Below are positions 22,936 through 30,308 of a stretch of 64,000 nucleotides of DNA, piece by piece. The DNA lies in the IMG/VR virus record IMGVR_UViG_3300032236_001024, positions 124,001-188,000 of that record; one strand, written 5' to 3'. The translations under genes and the position numbers were made by a program. This DNA comes from a virus. The notes below the pieces were generated by a model. It searched no databases, had not been told where the DNA came from, and was given only the letters and a program-made list of their open reading frames with translations. Numbering within the stretch: position 1 is the stretch's first letter; each line of letters begins with the position of its first letter.

Positions 22936-23640
22936 TTAAAGACTGATTAAACCATGACCAAAAAATTTAGTTTCTTTAGTTCCAAATCTGCTTTCATTCA
23001 TTTGCTTATAATAATATCCATGCCAACTCAACTTACAAAAATACATCTTATTATTTCCAACAGCAAATGGAATTAATGTAGGATATGAAAGCATATACTT
23101 ACATACGCCTTCAACAACACTCATCCACCAATGATTAGTAATATCATCAATGATGACAACACCTTCATTGTGAATTAAATCACTAGCAATCTTTAAATCG
23201 TTGATTGTATGCTCTACTGTATGACCACCATCAACGGACATGAAACGAAGAGAACCAGCTGGAATAGTTTTTCTCATAATATCTTTGGAATCTGTAGAAT
23301 CTTCTTCAAGCAAGATAATATTATTTCCCTTATGCCTATCATACTTGATGATATTATCAGCGAACATATCCTTTCTTCCTTGACCAGAATTATCAATGTT
23401 CAAGTGTTGAAGATCAAATACATCTACAGCATATGACTTATATTTTTCTTCGATTGCTTGATTTAAGAGAAGGAAAAGTTTTCCATGATGAATACCAATT
23501 TCACATGCGCCGCCTTCTTTGTTTAGCGGCAAACTATCAAAATGGTCTACAATTTCTGCCACTCTTTCGTGACACCATCCCTCAACATTATTAAATCCAT
23601 TATTCACATAATTTTCAATATACTTATTATTAAAATTCAT
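22936..23640 (-). CDS. SAM-dependent methyltransferase (Methyltransf_24-like)
   Basis: A 234-residue protein starting at ATG 23640 (MNFNNKYIENYV). GACEIGIHHGKLFLLL is SAM motif I, YAVDVFDLQ motif II, and FMSVDGGHTVEHTINDL with GVVIIDDI forms the active-site region typical of Methyltransf_24. First gene of the glycan island, directly behind a strong early promoter. A glycan or O-methylation role is inferred from position. Confidence 0.78.
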   Translation of the reverse strand: MNFNNKYIENYVNNGFNNVEGWCHERVAEIVDHFDSLPLNKEGGACEIGIHHGKLFLLLNQAIEEKYKSYAVDVFDLQHLNIDNSGQGRKDMFADNIIKYDRHKGNNIILLEEDSTDSKDIMRKTIPAGSLRFMSVDGGHTVEHTINDLKIASDLIHNEGVVIIDDITNHWWMSVVEGVCKYMLSYPTLIPFAVGNNKMYFCKLSWHGYYYKQMNESRFGTKETKFFGHGLISL

Positions 23641-23663
23641 AATATACCTCACTCATTTTCTTC

Positions 23664-23692
23664 ATAATATACTATTATTTATGTAATGTCAA
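23664..23692 (-). promoter_or_regulatory. Early promoter of the glycan island
   Basis: Minus strand TTGACA (23692..23687), 17-base spacer, TATTAT (23669..23664), 24 bases before the first methyltransferase start codon. Confidence 0.8.
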
Positions 23693-23694
23693 TA

Positions 23695-23720
23695 GGGGGT
23701 AGAATTGATTTCCTACCCCC
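23695..23720 (-). terminator. Hairpin terminator after the surface barrel gene
   Basis: Inverted repeat GGGGGTAG/CTACCCCC (23695-23702 and 23713-23720) with a 10-base loop, just after the stop of the 23731-25761 gene and right before the glycan promoter. The U-run is weak. Confidence 0.65.
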
Positions 23721-23730
23721 TAAAGTATTA

Positions 23731-25761
23731 TTAAAATTTAATCTTCAATCCAACCATACCAACAGCGGCAGTATATTCCTTGCCTTTATCAAATCCACCA
23801 GTTAAATCAAAATATACATCCTTAAAGATTTCATTTTTAACAGAAGCACGAATTTGTCCTACTGTTTTGAAATCCTTAGATTGTGTTACTCTGGTTTCTA
23901 CACCAAACCAATCAATATCATATCTGACACCAACGTATGGAGTATAAGTGAATGAACTATCTTTTTCTGGAAGTGTTGAAAGAAGTGGTGAACCAGTTTC
24001 AACAGCTGATGAAATCATTGATTTATTCAATGTAACACCAACAAGTGGTCTGAATCCACTATAATCTTCTCCAGAATAAAAAGTAAAATCAGCATAATAG
24101 TTCTTTACTTTTACCTTGCTTGAGTTGGCAAGAGCAAAGATTGGAAGTGAAATTGATGTATTATAGTCAGTCACACCAAATCCAATAGATGCTTTTGTCC
24201 ATACTTCGCTTTGCTTGTTGAGAATATAAGCAGTAGCGCCATATGAATCAGAACCAGAAGTTGTGTTTAGATATTCATGACTATTTGACTTGTTAAATGT
24301 GCCAGCAATACCTAAAGTATTATTCTCAATTGTATTTTGAGCACCAAATCCAAGTGAACTATTACGAATTGTTCCACCAATCTTGGCATATCCCAATGAA
24401 GGAGTTGTCCATGCACCATCTTTTGTTGAAATTACATCAACTAAAAATGGATTAAAATTACGGACAGCAATCGCATCTTTTAATCCAGCTGCGGAAACAG
24501 AAGCAGTTTGATTGGAAGAAGTAGAACGAACAATATTATCTCTTACAGTAGTAACAATAACTTCATTAGTTGTCACTGGTGTTTGTACAACTACATTAGT
24601 AGTAGATGTAGTTACAACAGGAGTACCATCAGTAGAAGTTGTTGAATTATCAGAATATGTGGTTACTGTAACAGGTATTGTAGTTGTAGTTGTAGTTCTT
24701 GGAGTAGTAGCTGTAGTCACAACAGTAACTGGTGTAGTTGCTGTATTTACAACAGTTCTTGGTGTTGTTCCAACAACAGTAGTAGTTCTAGTTATATCAA
24801 TTGTCTTTGGTGTTTTAGCAGCAACATCACGATTACTTGATGTATATGTTGTTGGTGCAAGTGTTGTAGTTGATACTGTAGTAGTTATTCCTCTTGTAGT
24901 AGTAGAGGATGTAGTTGTAGTACCATTAGAAGAACTTGAAGATACTTTTGGTGTTCCAGCTGCAGTACTTACTACAGTTGGAGGTGGTGGTGTTCCAGTA
25001 TTACCGTTTTGAGCAGCTGCGCCATTACCATTAGCACTAATTGTTCCGCCAACAGTACCAGCAACAATACCCTTAATGATATCGTCGAGTGCAGTTACGT
25101 TTTGCTTTTGTGCAGTAGTAGCTGTTGCTGCGGTGCTGAAACGAGTAGAATCGAGCCAATTTGTATCAGCAACTGTAACAATAGTACCTGTTACACCTTG
25201 ACCAAGATTACCAGCACGACCAATCCATGACATACCAGAAACAGCACCAGCACCGTCAGAAATAAGTGGAATGCCTTGACTATTTACGATAGCAGAAACA
25301 GCTGCATAGTTAACAGTGATGCCAGCAGTCATATACTTTGTATTAACATTGCTGGATACATTGTTTGTCATAGCAGAATTTGCACCGATAGTGGTAGTTC
25401 CACCACCTAGATTAGTAATAAGTGCAGCAACTGAATTATTTCTTGCCTGACAACAACCAGGATTTTCAGTTACGAAATAAGCAAAACCGCCATTTGTAAC
25501 ATATGTCTGATACTTTGTTTGTTCACTAGCAGTCAAAGCAGCAGAATATCTTAAGTCCCAAACTTGTTGATATGTGCTTGTGGCAGTTGGAATTTGTGCA
25601 AGGTCTGTAGTTACAGTTACTGTATGACCAGCAGCTTCTAGTCTGCCCTTGACGTTATTAGTAACTTGATCGTATTGTGCATCGATAACAAGAACATTAT
25701 CGGCATATGCAGTTGTTATGAGTGCGAATAGCATAGCTATCGCAGTTAATATCTTTTTCAT
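23731..25761 (-). CDS. Large surface protein: secreted N-domain, Thr-rich stalk, beta-barrel C-terminus
   Basis: A 676-residue protein starting at ATG 25761 (MKKILTAIAML), which places a clean signal peptide (cleavage after AYA) at the N-terminus. Residues 21-240 form a flavodoxin-like alpha/beta domain (NVLVIDAQYDQV; a CC pair at GCCQARNN). Residues about 270-420 are an extreme Thr/Val/Ser low-complexity stalk (TTTSSTTTRGITTTVSTTT). The last 240 residues are a barrel ending VGMVGLKIKF. The order resembles an autotransporter: passenger, stalk and translocator. Likely displayed on the infected cell surface; exclusion or adhesion is a guess. A late promoter motif lies upstream. Confidence 0.78.
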   Translation of the reverse strand: MKKILTAIAMLFALITTAYADNVLVIDAQYDQVTNNVKGRLEAAGHTVTVTTDLAQIPTATSTYQQVWDLRYSAALTASEQTKYQTYVTNGGFAYFVTENPGCCQARNNSVAALITNLGGGTTTIGANSAMTNNVSSNVNTKYMTAGITVNYAAVSAIVNSQGIPLISDGAGAVSGMSWIGRAGNLGQGVTGTIVTVADTNWLDSTRFSTAATATTAQKQNVTALDDIIKGIVAGTVGGTISANGNGAAAQNGNTGTPPPPTVVSTAAGTPKVSSSSSNGTTTTSSTTTRGITTTVSTTTLAPTTYTSSNRDVAAKTPKTIDITRTTTVVGTTPRTVVNTATTPVTVVTTATTPRTTTTTTIPVTVTTYSDNSTTSTDGTPVVTTSTTNVVVQTPVTTNEVIVTTVRDNIVRSTSSNQTASVSAAGLKDAIAVRNFNPFLVDVISTKDGAWTTPSLGYAKIGGTIRNSSLGFGAQNTIENNTLGIAGTFNKSNSHEYLNTTSGSDSYGATAYILNKQSEVWTKASIGFGVTDYNTSISLPIFALANSSKVKVKNYYADFTFYSGEDYSGFRPLVGVTLNKSMISSAVETGSPLLSTLPEKDSSFTYTPYVGVRYDIDWFGVETRVTQSKDFKTVGQIRASVKNEIFKDVYFDLTGGFDKGKEYTAAVGMVGLKIKF

Positions 25762-25820
25762 ATATTGCTCCTTATGATTGATACATATCAAATAATATCA
25801 TCACATCATAACGAACATAG

Positions 25821-25828
25821 TATTTATA
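25821..25828 (-). promoter_or_regulatory. Late promoter for surface barrel gene
   Basis: Exact TATAAATA on the minus strand, about 60 bases before the start codon, between tRNA-Val and the gene. Confidence 0.65.
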
Positions 25829-25833
25829 TAAGA

Positions 25834-25909
25834 TGGTAGTCCGTGACGGGATCGAACCGCCGACACTCTGCATGTAAAGCAGACGCTTCTACCTCTGAGC
25901 TAACGGACC
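25834..25909 (-). tRNA. tRNA-Val (anticodon UAC)
   Basis: Acceptor GGTCCGT/ACGGACT with A73 and encoded CCA; anticodon arm TCTGC-TTTACAT-GCAGA; T loop TTCGATC. Confidence 0.93.
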
Positions 25910-25914
25910 AAATT

Positions 25915-26553
25915 TTACATTAACTTATCTACAAATTCTAAAAGCAATTGGTGATGTTCACCTTTATGCCAGAATTTATTTATATACTTATATTGATCTT
26001 CATACCAAAATTCTTCACTCTCTGGATGACAACCAATCAATCCTATATTACCCTGAATGATTGCCATTGGCTCATCATTAGAATATTTGGCTATAGTATC
26101 ATAATATCCAGACCCTGTAAAGGTGCAACCATCATAAAAGAACATTTTTTGTTTCTGACCTAGCCATTCTATATCAGCAACAGTTCCGTAACTTCGTTTT
26201 ATGTCAGATGTTGGACGCTTAATATATTGTACTGCGTCTACATCTTTAAGGAGATCAAAATATCTAGACCCAGCCCAATAAGCACCCATACAAATACCCA
26301 CATACCTGCCGCCTCCATCAACAAACGATGCAATTTTGTTAGCTTTAGTACGTGTAAAAAAATCGAAATAGGAATCAGAATCACCAATCCCACCAGGAAA
26401 AAGAATCCCATCAGACTCATTTAAAACCTCGTCCAGATCATCATTAATAGTAAATATTTTAATTTCATATTTTGGTGATAAAGATTTTATCATTCCATCA
26501 CAACATTGTCTGGAACATTCAGGATGATGCTGAAACAAAGCTATTCTTTTCAT
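25915..26553 (-). CDS. Class I glutamine amidotransferase-like protein (BPL_N-type)
   Basis: A 212-residue alpha/beta protein. ILFPGGIGDSDSYF and YVGICMGAYWAG hold the nucleophile-elbow Cys of the amidotransferase-like fold, and CHPESEEFWYE near the end supplies His and Glu of a possible triad. The overall pattern matches the BPL_N family, named after the N-terminal domain of a biotin-protein ligase, whose reaction is poorly known. No synthase partner is adjacent. It sits between tRNA genes as an accessory insertion. Confidence 0.75.
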   Translation of the reverse strand: MKRIALFQHHPECSRQCCDGMIKSLSPKYEIKIFTINDDLDEVLNESDGILFPGGIGDSDSYFDFFTRTKANKIASFVDGGGRYVGICMGAYWAGSRYFDLLKDVDAVQYIKRPTSDIKRSYGTVADIEWLGQKQKMFFYDGCTFTGSGYYDTIAKYSNDEPMAIIQGNIGLIGCHPESEEFWYEDQYKYINKFWHKGEHHQLLLEFVDKLM

Positions 26554-26591
26554 GATATCTCCATCTTATGATGGTATTTATGATATTTATT

Positions 26592-26677
26592 TGGTGGGAA
26601 GAGATGGATTCGAACCAACTCACCTATAAGGAACGGTTTTACAGACCGTCGCATCTCTCCAACTATGCCGCCTTCCC
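26592..26677 (-). tRNA. tRNA-Tyr (anticodon GUA)
   Basis: Acceptor GGGAAGG/TCTTCCC with A73 and encoded CCA; anticodon arm ACGGT-CTGTAAA-ACCGT; class II variable arm; T loop TTCGAAT. Confidence 0.93.
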
Positions 26678-26683
26678 ATAATA

Positions 26684-26759
26684 TGGTGCTGCCAGAGAGA
26701 TTCGAACTCCCGACAACCTGATTACTAATCAGGTGCTCTACCAACTGAGCTATGGCAGC
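26684..26759 (-). tRNA. tRNA-Thr (anticodon AGU)
   Basis: Acceptor GCTGCCA with matching 3' strand, A73 and encoded CCA; anticodon arm CCTGA-TTAGTAA-TCAGG gives AGU. An unmodified A34 is rare in bacteria; a second tRNA-Thr (UGU) lies at 38296. Confidence 0.88.
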
Positions 26760-26762
26760 ATT

Positions 26763-26891
26763 TTAGTGCAAAAAGAATGAAAGAAATGTAAGTACGAAAA
26801 TAGGCATCCAAAACAGGAAAGCTACAATTCTACTCACTTCAAAAGCAGCTTCTGCTTTTTTTATAAGATTATCTTTATCGTATACAAACAA
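26763..26891 (-). CDS. 42-residue membrane peptide with TTG start
   Basis: Between two tRNAs. AGGAG lies eight bases before a TTG at 26891, the only sensible start because the longer reading runs through the tRNA-Leu. The product begins FVYDKDNLIKKAEAAFEVSR after the initiator and ends in a hydrophobic span IVAFLFWMPIFVLTFLSFF. Probably a small inner-membrane protein of unknown role. Confidence 0.5.
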   Translation of the reverse strand: MFVYDKDNLIKKAEAAFEVSRIVAFLFWMPIFVLTFLSFFLH

Positions 26892-26910
26892 TTTCTTTAC
26901 TCCTAAATTT

Positions 26911-26987
26911 TGGTGCCCCAAGTTGGATTCGAACCAACAACCCTCAGTTTCTAAGACTGATACCTCTACCAATTGGGCTATAAGGGC
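26911..26987 (-). tRNA. tRNA with anticodon UAG (Leu), class I variable loop
   Basis: Acceptor GCCCTTA/TTGGGGC (one mismatch, one wobble) with A73 and encoded CCA; anticodon arm TCAGT-CTTAGAA-ACTGA; T loop TTCGAAT. The anticodon reads CUA, yet the variable loop is short (GGGTT), unlike standard tRNA-Leu. Confidence 0.8.
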
Positions 26988-26991
26988 ATTA

Positions 26992-27819
26992 TTAGATATT
27001 TATACCATACTTTTCAAAGATTGTCAATACCTCTGGATCAATAGAATTTCTGTCTGCAGGTAAAAGAACATTGCCTCTGGTATCAGAAAAAACATCCTTA
27101 CCATTTTTAATATTATCAACAATATTGTTAATATCTCTTACTCGTTCACTATTAAATTCTTGATGTGAGTAAGTTATTATTTTATGTTGAATAGTTTCAG
27201 GTGATCCCCAGAAACTAAGATGCCAACCTCCACCATATATGAATGGTATCTGGTGTCCCCAACGACTTTCTCTTATCCATTGAGGACCATTTTGTTTTGC
27301 TATTCTATTTGTACAAAGAACAGTTCCAAAACAGTCGTTCTCTTGCAAATAGTTAAAATTGTAATAAAACATATCTTGTTTGAAGCCAATCATAGGATTG
27401 TATTCATAATCGATATGTTGTAATGCCATATCTATTCCATACTTGGAAGGAATTTCATCAGCATCACCTATTAATACAAGAGCATCATCTTCAAAAAATT
27501 CTAATGCCTTTGCAATATGATTCCTTTGATATTGCTCTACTGCCCAATATCCTGTATCTCGACTTCCTGGGTCTAGGGCATATTGTCGCAAAGAAAAATC
27601 ATAATTGTTTTTGTTTATAAAAACTGGATAATAAAATATCTTGTCAATATAATTTTTATATCTATTGATGTTGTCTAAAAAATTTAACGATTTATCAGCA
27701 CCATTAAAACTTATATTAGCCTCAACTATAATAAATTTATCAACTTTATCATATAGATATTCTAATCTACCTTCAAGTATATCATACTCAGTTGAAAACA
27801 TAAAACAATCAAGTAACAT
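26992..27819 (-). CDS. GT17-like glycosyltransferase
   Basis: A 275-residue protein of the beta-1,4-N-acetylglucosaminyltransferase (GT17) type. The N-terminus MLLDCFMFSTEYDILEGRLE and YLYDKVDKFIIVEANISFNG are the family signature, followed by ALVLIGDADEIPS with the metal-binding DAD and GGWHLSFWGSPE. These transferases add GlcNAc in eukaryotes; bacterial and phage members probably modify surface glycans. Its 3' end contains an early promoter for the tRNA-Leu(UAG) unit. Confidence 0.82.
   Translation of the reverse strand: MLLDCFMFSTEYDILEGRLEYLYDKVDKFIIVEANISFNGADKSLNFLDNINRYKNYIDKIFYYPVFINKNNYDFSLRQYALDPGSRDTGYWAVEQYQRNHIAKALEFFEDDALVLIGDADEIPSKYGIDMALQHIDYEYNPMIGFKQDMFYYNFNYLQENDCFGTVLCTNRIAKQNGPQWIRESRWGHQIPFIYGGGWHLSFWGSPETIQHKIITYSHQEFNSERVRDINNIVDNIKNGKDVFSDTRGNVLLPADRNSIDPEVLTIFEKYGINI
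26999..27027 (-). promoter_or_regulatory. Early promoter in the 3' end of GT17
   Basis: Minus strand TTGACA (27027..27022), 17-base spacer, TATAAA (27004..26999), extended to TATAAATA at 27004..26997. It reads into the UAG tRNA and the following tRNAs. Confidence 0.7.
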
Positions 27820-27828
27820 ATTAAACCC

Positions 27829-28866
27829 TTATATCAATTCTTTAAGTTTATTTTCTAATGCATTTATTCTATTATCATGAATTTCATTTTTGTTTTGATC
27901 AGAAAGATTGCACAACTCAATTGTAATAAAATCAGATAAAACCTTTGAATCATAACCATTCGTATTATTTATAAGAGTGTTCATTCTATTTTTCATGTTA
28001 CAAAATTCATATACTAAATGTTCTGCATAAGGTCCAATCAATTCTCTTATCACATCTCTAGTAATATCTGGATTACTATAATTAAATGATTCAGTTCCAT
28101 ATATCGAATGATACAATCCAGCCAAAAGAACTTCATCAGAAACTTTATTCTTTCTGTTCTCCAAACTCAACATAGTGCCAAAAAGATGTTCGAAAAACGA
28201 TCTACCACTATGCTTCACATCAGAAGAAATTTTTGTGATGAACTTCATCTGTGGACATACAATAGCAGGATCAATAGTTTTAATAACAAGAACAGACCTT
28301 AACACTGTACATGCTCTTGATAATGGTCTAGAAGCATGAAGTGTCTTTGATTCAAATATAAAAACTTTACCCAATCTTGGTAGAACTGATGCTACAATCT
28401 CATTCGATTCATCAGTCTTCAAATTCTCATATATAACAGTTTCTCCACCCCAATCTATATTCCATGTTGGGTTGAGATAAATTACAGCTGTTTCAGAAAG
28501 AGCAGATTCGCCGTACTTTTTAATTATCCATGAATCATCTTGGTGAGCATATCCTTCAGTACCAAAAGTATATCCATTGATATACGTTCTATAAAATCCT
28601 CTAGAACCAATCACAGACTGAATGATCTGCCATATTTTATTAATCTCAGGATAATTATTCAGATAAGGAGTATCATTATGATCACATGGGATACGAGTGC
28701 TATTTGTTATAAGTAATTTATTCCAATGCCCCTGATCATATGACTTATTATTATTGGATCGCCATCCATATGTGAGACCAGTATTAACATACTTCCTGCG
28801 GACTGTATTAGTTAATTCTAGATCATCACCTTCCAATTGGAAGACAGCACTTTTTACACTGTTCAT
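27829..28866 (-). CDS. 2-oxoglutarate/Fe(II) oxygenase fused to an HD-like DUF6817 domain
   Basis: A 345-residue fusion. Residues about 60-220 form a 2OG-Fe(II) oxygenase: GYAHQDDSW gives the HxD iron ligands, GGETVIYEN the central strand, and LHASRPLSRACTVLR the distal His and the 2OG-binding Arg. Residues about 230-310 match DUF6817, an HD-type helical domain: HSGRSFFEHLFGTMLSLE and LLAGLYHSIYGTESF. The oxygenase could hydroxylate a protein or small molecule, and the HD-like part may be hydrolytic or regulatory. It starts at a divergent late promoter. Confidence 0.78.
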   Translation of the reverse strand: MNSVKSAVFQLEGDDLELTNTVRRKYVNTGLTYGWRSNNNKSYDQGHWNKLLITNSTRIPCDHNDTPYLNNYPEINKIWQIIQSVIGSRGFYRTYINGYTFGTEGYAHQDDSWIIKKYGESALSETAVIYLNPTWNIDWGGETVIYENLKTDESNEIVASVLPRLGKVFIFESKTLHASRPLSRACTVLRSVLVIKTIDPAIVCPQMKFITKISSDVKHSGRSFFEHLFGTMLSLENRKNKVSDEVLLAGLYHSIYGTESFNYSNPDITRDVIRELIGPYAEHLVYEFCNMKNRMNTLINNTNGYDSKVLSDFITIELCNLSDQNKNEIHDNRINALENKLKELI

Positions 28867-28894
28867 ATATAATTCCTCATTTTCACCGTATTCG

Positions 28895-28908
28895 TATTTA
28901 TATAAATA
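28895..28908. promoter_or_regulatory. Divergent T4-type late promoters
   Basis: TATTTATATAAATA: minus-strand TATAAATA (28902..28895) points to the oxygenase gene and plus-strand TATAAATA (28901-28908) to the Ntn-hydrolase gene. Confidence 0.75.
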
Positions 28909-28936
28909 TTTGAATAATCATATAGGGCAATCATAA

Positions 28937-29845
28937 ATGTGTACAATTGTTGCAAAATATTTTAAGAAAACTGGTTGGGTTTTAGCCAAGAATCGTGACC
29001 AAGATTATGTTTCTCAAATATCTTTTGAAGACGAAAAGGACAAAAAAGTTGGCGAAATACTTCTTATGTATGACTATGAAACAAAATACAAAGAAGGTAT
29101 GAATTATAAAGGACTAGTCATAATAACAACCAGTCTTACACCTACTCTTCTTGGTGAAACAAACGGAAAAGATGGAAAAAATATAGAAATTGCACTCCAT
29201 ATGACTGATCCAATGGAGGCTGCAAAGTTTTTAGTCAAAAATAAAATGACTGGTTATATTTTCTGTGCGACACCAGAAAAATTAGTTTTAGTCGAAGCAG
29301 CAAAAACTGATCAGGGAAAAGGCGAATATCATAGTACAATTCGTGAAGTTTCAAAGACTGAAGTTGTAGCTCGCACAAATCATGGAATTGATTTTGAATG
29401 GGCAGGATTCCAATATGGCGTCATGAAACAACAAGACATTTGGAGAAAATCTAGCGAAATGCGTATGGAACAAGCATTAAAGGCAACCAAAAATTGTAAG
29501 GATGCCAAAGAAATGATTGAAGCCATGTCTAGTAAAATGACTAAAGACTTGCAATTCAATGTCTTTAGAGTAGAAAATAAACCAAGACAAATGCGTACAA
29601 TATTTCAATCAGCTTATGTTCCATCTGAAACAGTATTAATAATCAGACCAATTCAATGCAAGATGGATGTTAACGTAAGCCGTGAAAAAATCCATATTGA
29701 AATTCTTGACAACACAGAACTACATAAAATTTATGATGGAAGAATAAAACACTTCTCAAAAATCGTACAAAAGAGTGATGAAGAATTCAAAACTGTTGTT
29801 CAAGAAGAACAATTTTTAGGATTTAGAGAATACGTAAATTATTAA
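28937..29845 (+). CDS. Ntn-hydrolase-like protein (N-terminal Cys nucleophile)
   Basis: A 302-residue plus-strand protein. It begins Met-Cys-Thr, so removal of Met would expose a catalytic N-terminal Cys, and KNRDQDY follows at residues 20-26 as in choloylglycine/penicillin-V-acylase-type and NRDE-like Ntn hydrolases (CT....NRD). Strands such as YKGLVIITTSLTP and NHGIDFEWAGFQYG fit the alpha-beta-beta-alpha fold. It may hydrolyse a linear amide, for example a quorum signal or peptide, but the substrate is unknown. Sole gene of its plus-strand block. Confidence 0.7.
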   Translation: MCTIVAKYFKKTGWVLAKNRDQDYVSQISFEDEKDKKVGEILLMYDYETKYKEGMNYKGLVIITTSLTPTLLGETNGKDGKNIEIALHMTDPMEAAKFLVKNKMTGYIFCATPEKLVLVEAAKTDQGKGEYHSTIREVSKTEVVARTNHGIDFEWAGFQYGVMKQQDIWRKSSEMRMEQALKATKNCKDAKEMIEAMSSKMTKDLQFNVFRVENKPRQMRTIFQSAYVPSETVLIIRPIQCKMDVNVSREKIHIEILDNTELHKIYDGRIKHFSKIVQKSDEEFKTVVQEEQFLGFREYVNY

Positions 29846-29848
29846 TAA

Positions 29849-29926
29849 TGGTGCATCAGGAAGGATTCGAACCTTCAACCTTCGGTTTCGAAGACCGCTG
29901 CTCTCATCCAGTTGAGCTACTGATGC
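29849..29926 (-). tRNA. tRNA-Arg (anticodon UCG)
   Basis: Acceptor GCATCAG/CTGATGC with A73 and encoded CCA; anticodon loop CTTCGAA; T loop TTCGAAT. Its 5' end overlaps the end of the 72-residue gene by 23 bases. Confidence 0.92.
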
Positions 29927-30122
29927 TGAATAAATTATCAACCAATCCTTTAGCTTCTTCTTCAGTAAATTCCTGCAAGAAAATACGAAAAGATGCCTGA
30001 CACATATTAGATGCAAGAAGAAGTAATTCATTTCTATCATTAGTCATATATATTTGCATTTCAATTGGTGCAAATAATTCTTGTTTCCTCTTCAATAGAC
30101 TTTGTATCTGTTTTTCATCCAT
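29904..30122 (-). CDS. 72-residue hypothetical helical protein
   Basis: A small acidic/basic helical protein beginning MDEKQIQSLLKRKQELFAPI, with IEMQIYMTNDRNELLLLASN and FLQEFTEEEAKGLVDNL. Its last seven codons lie inside the tRNA-Arg(UCG) gene, so the natural C-terminus may have been replaced when the tRNA was acquired. No family recognised. Confidence 0.65.
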   Translation of the reverse strand: MDEKQIQSLLKRKQELFAPIEMQIYMTNDRNELLLLASNMCQASFRIFLQEFTEEEAKGLVDNLFSISSSTG

Positions 30123-30138
30123 TATAACAACCTATTTT

Positions 30139-30216
30139 TGGAGGGGAAGATGGGAGTCGAACCCACCTAAAAAGGTTTTGCAGACCTTGCCATAACCGCT
30201 CTGGACTCACTTCCCC
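30139..30216 (-). tRNA. tRNA-Cys (anticodon GCA)
   Basis: Acceptor GGGGAAG/CTTCCCC, U73 as expected for Cys, encoded CCA; anticodon arm AAGGT-CTGCAAA-ACCTT; T loop TTCGACT. Confidence 0.92.
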
Positions 30217-30226
30217 GTATAAATGA

Positions 30227-30299
30227 TGGTGGAGTAAGTGGGACTCGAACCCACCTCAGATTCCTTGCAAAGGATTCCTGCTTGCCCTGAGCCTACCCC
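30227..30299 (-). tRNA. tRNA-Ala (anticodon UGC)
   Basis: Acceptor GGGGTAG/TTACTCC keeps the G3-U70 wobble that identifies alanine tRNAs; A73 and CCA encoded; anticodon loop TTTGCAA. The D arm is short and the anticodon stem has one mismatch. Confidence 0.88.
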
Positions 30300-30308
30300 A
30301 ATTCTTAT

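Noticed and set aside
24512-25012. Val/Thr-rich plus-strand ORF
   Set aside because: Mirror of the Thr-rich stalk codons (ACT/ACA read as AGT/TGT) of the surface protein; low complexity only.
26550-26744. 64-codon minus-strand ORF
   Set aside because: Reads through tRNA-Thr and tRNA-Tyr; its sequence is translated tRNA.
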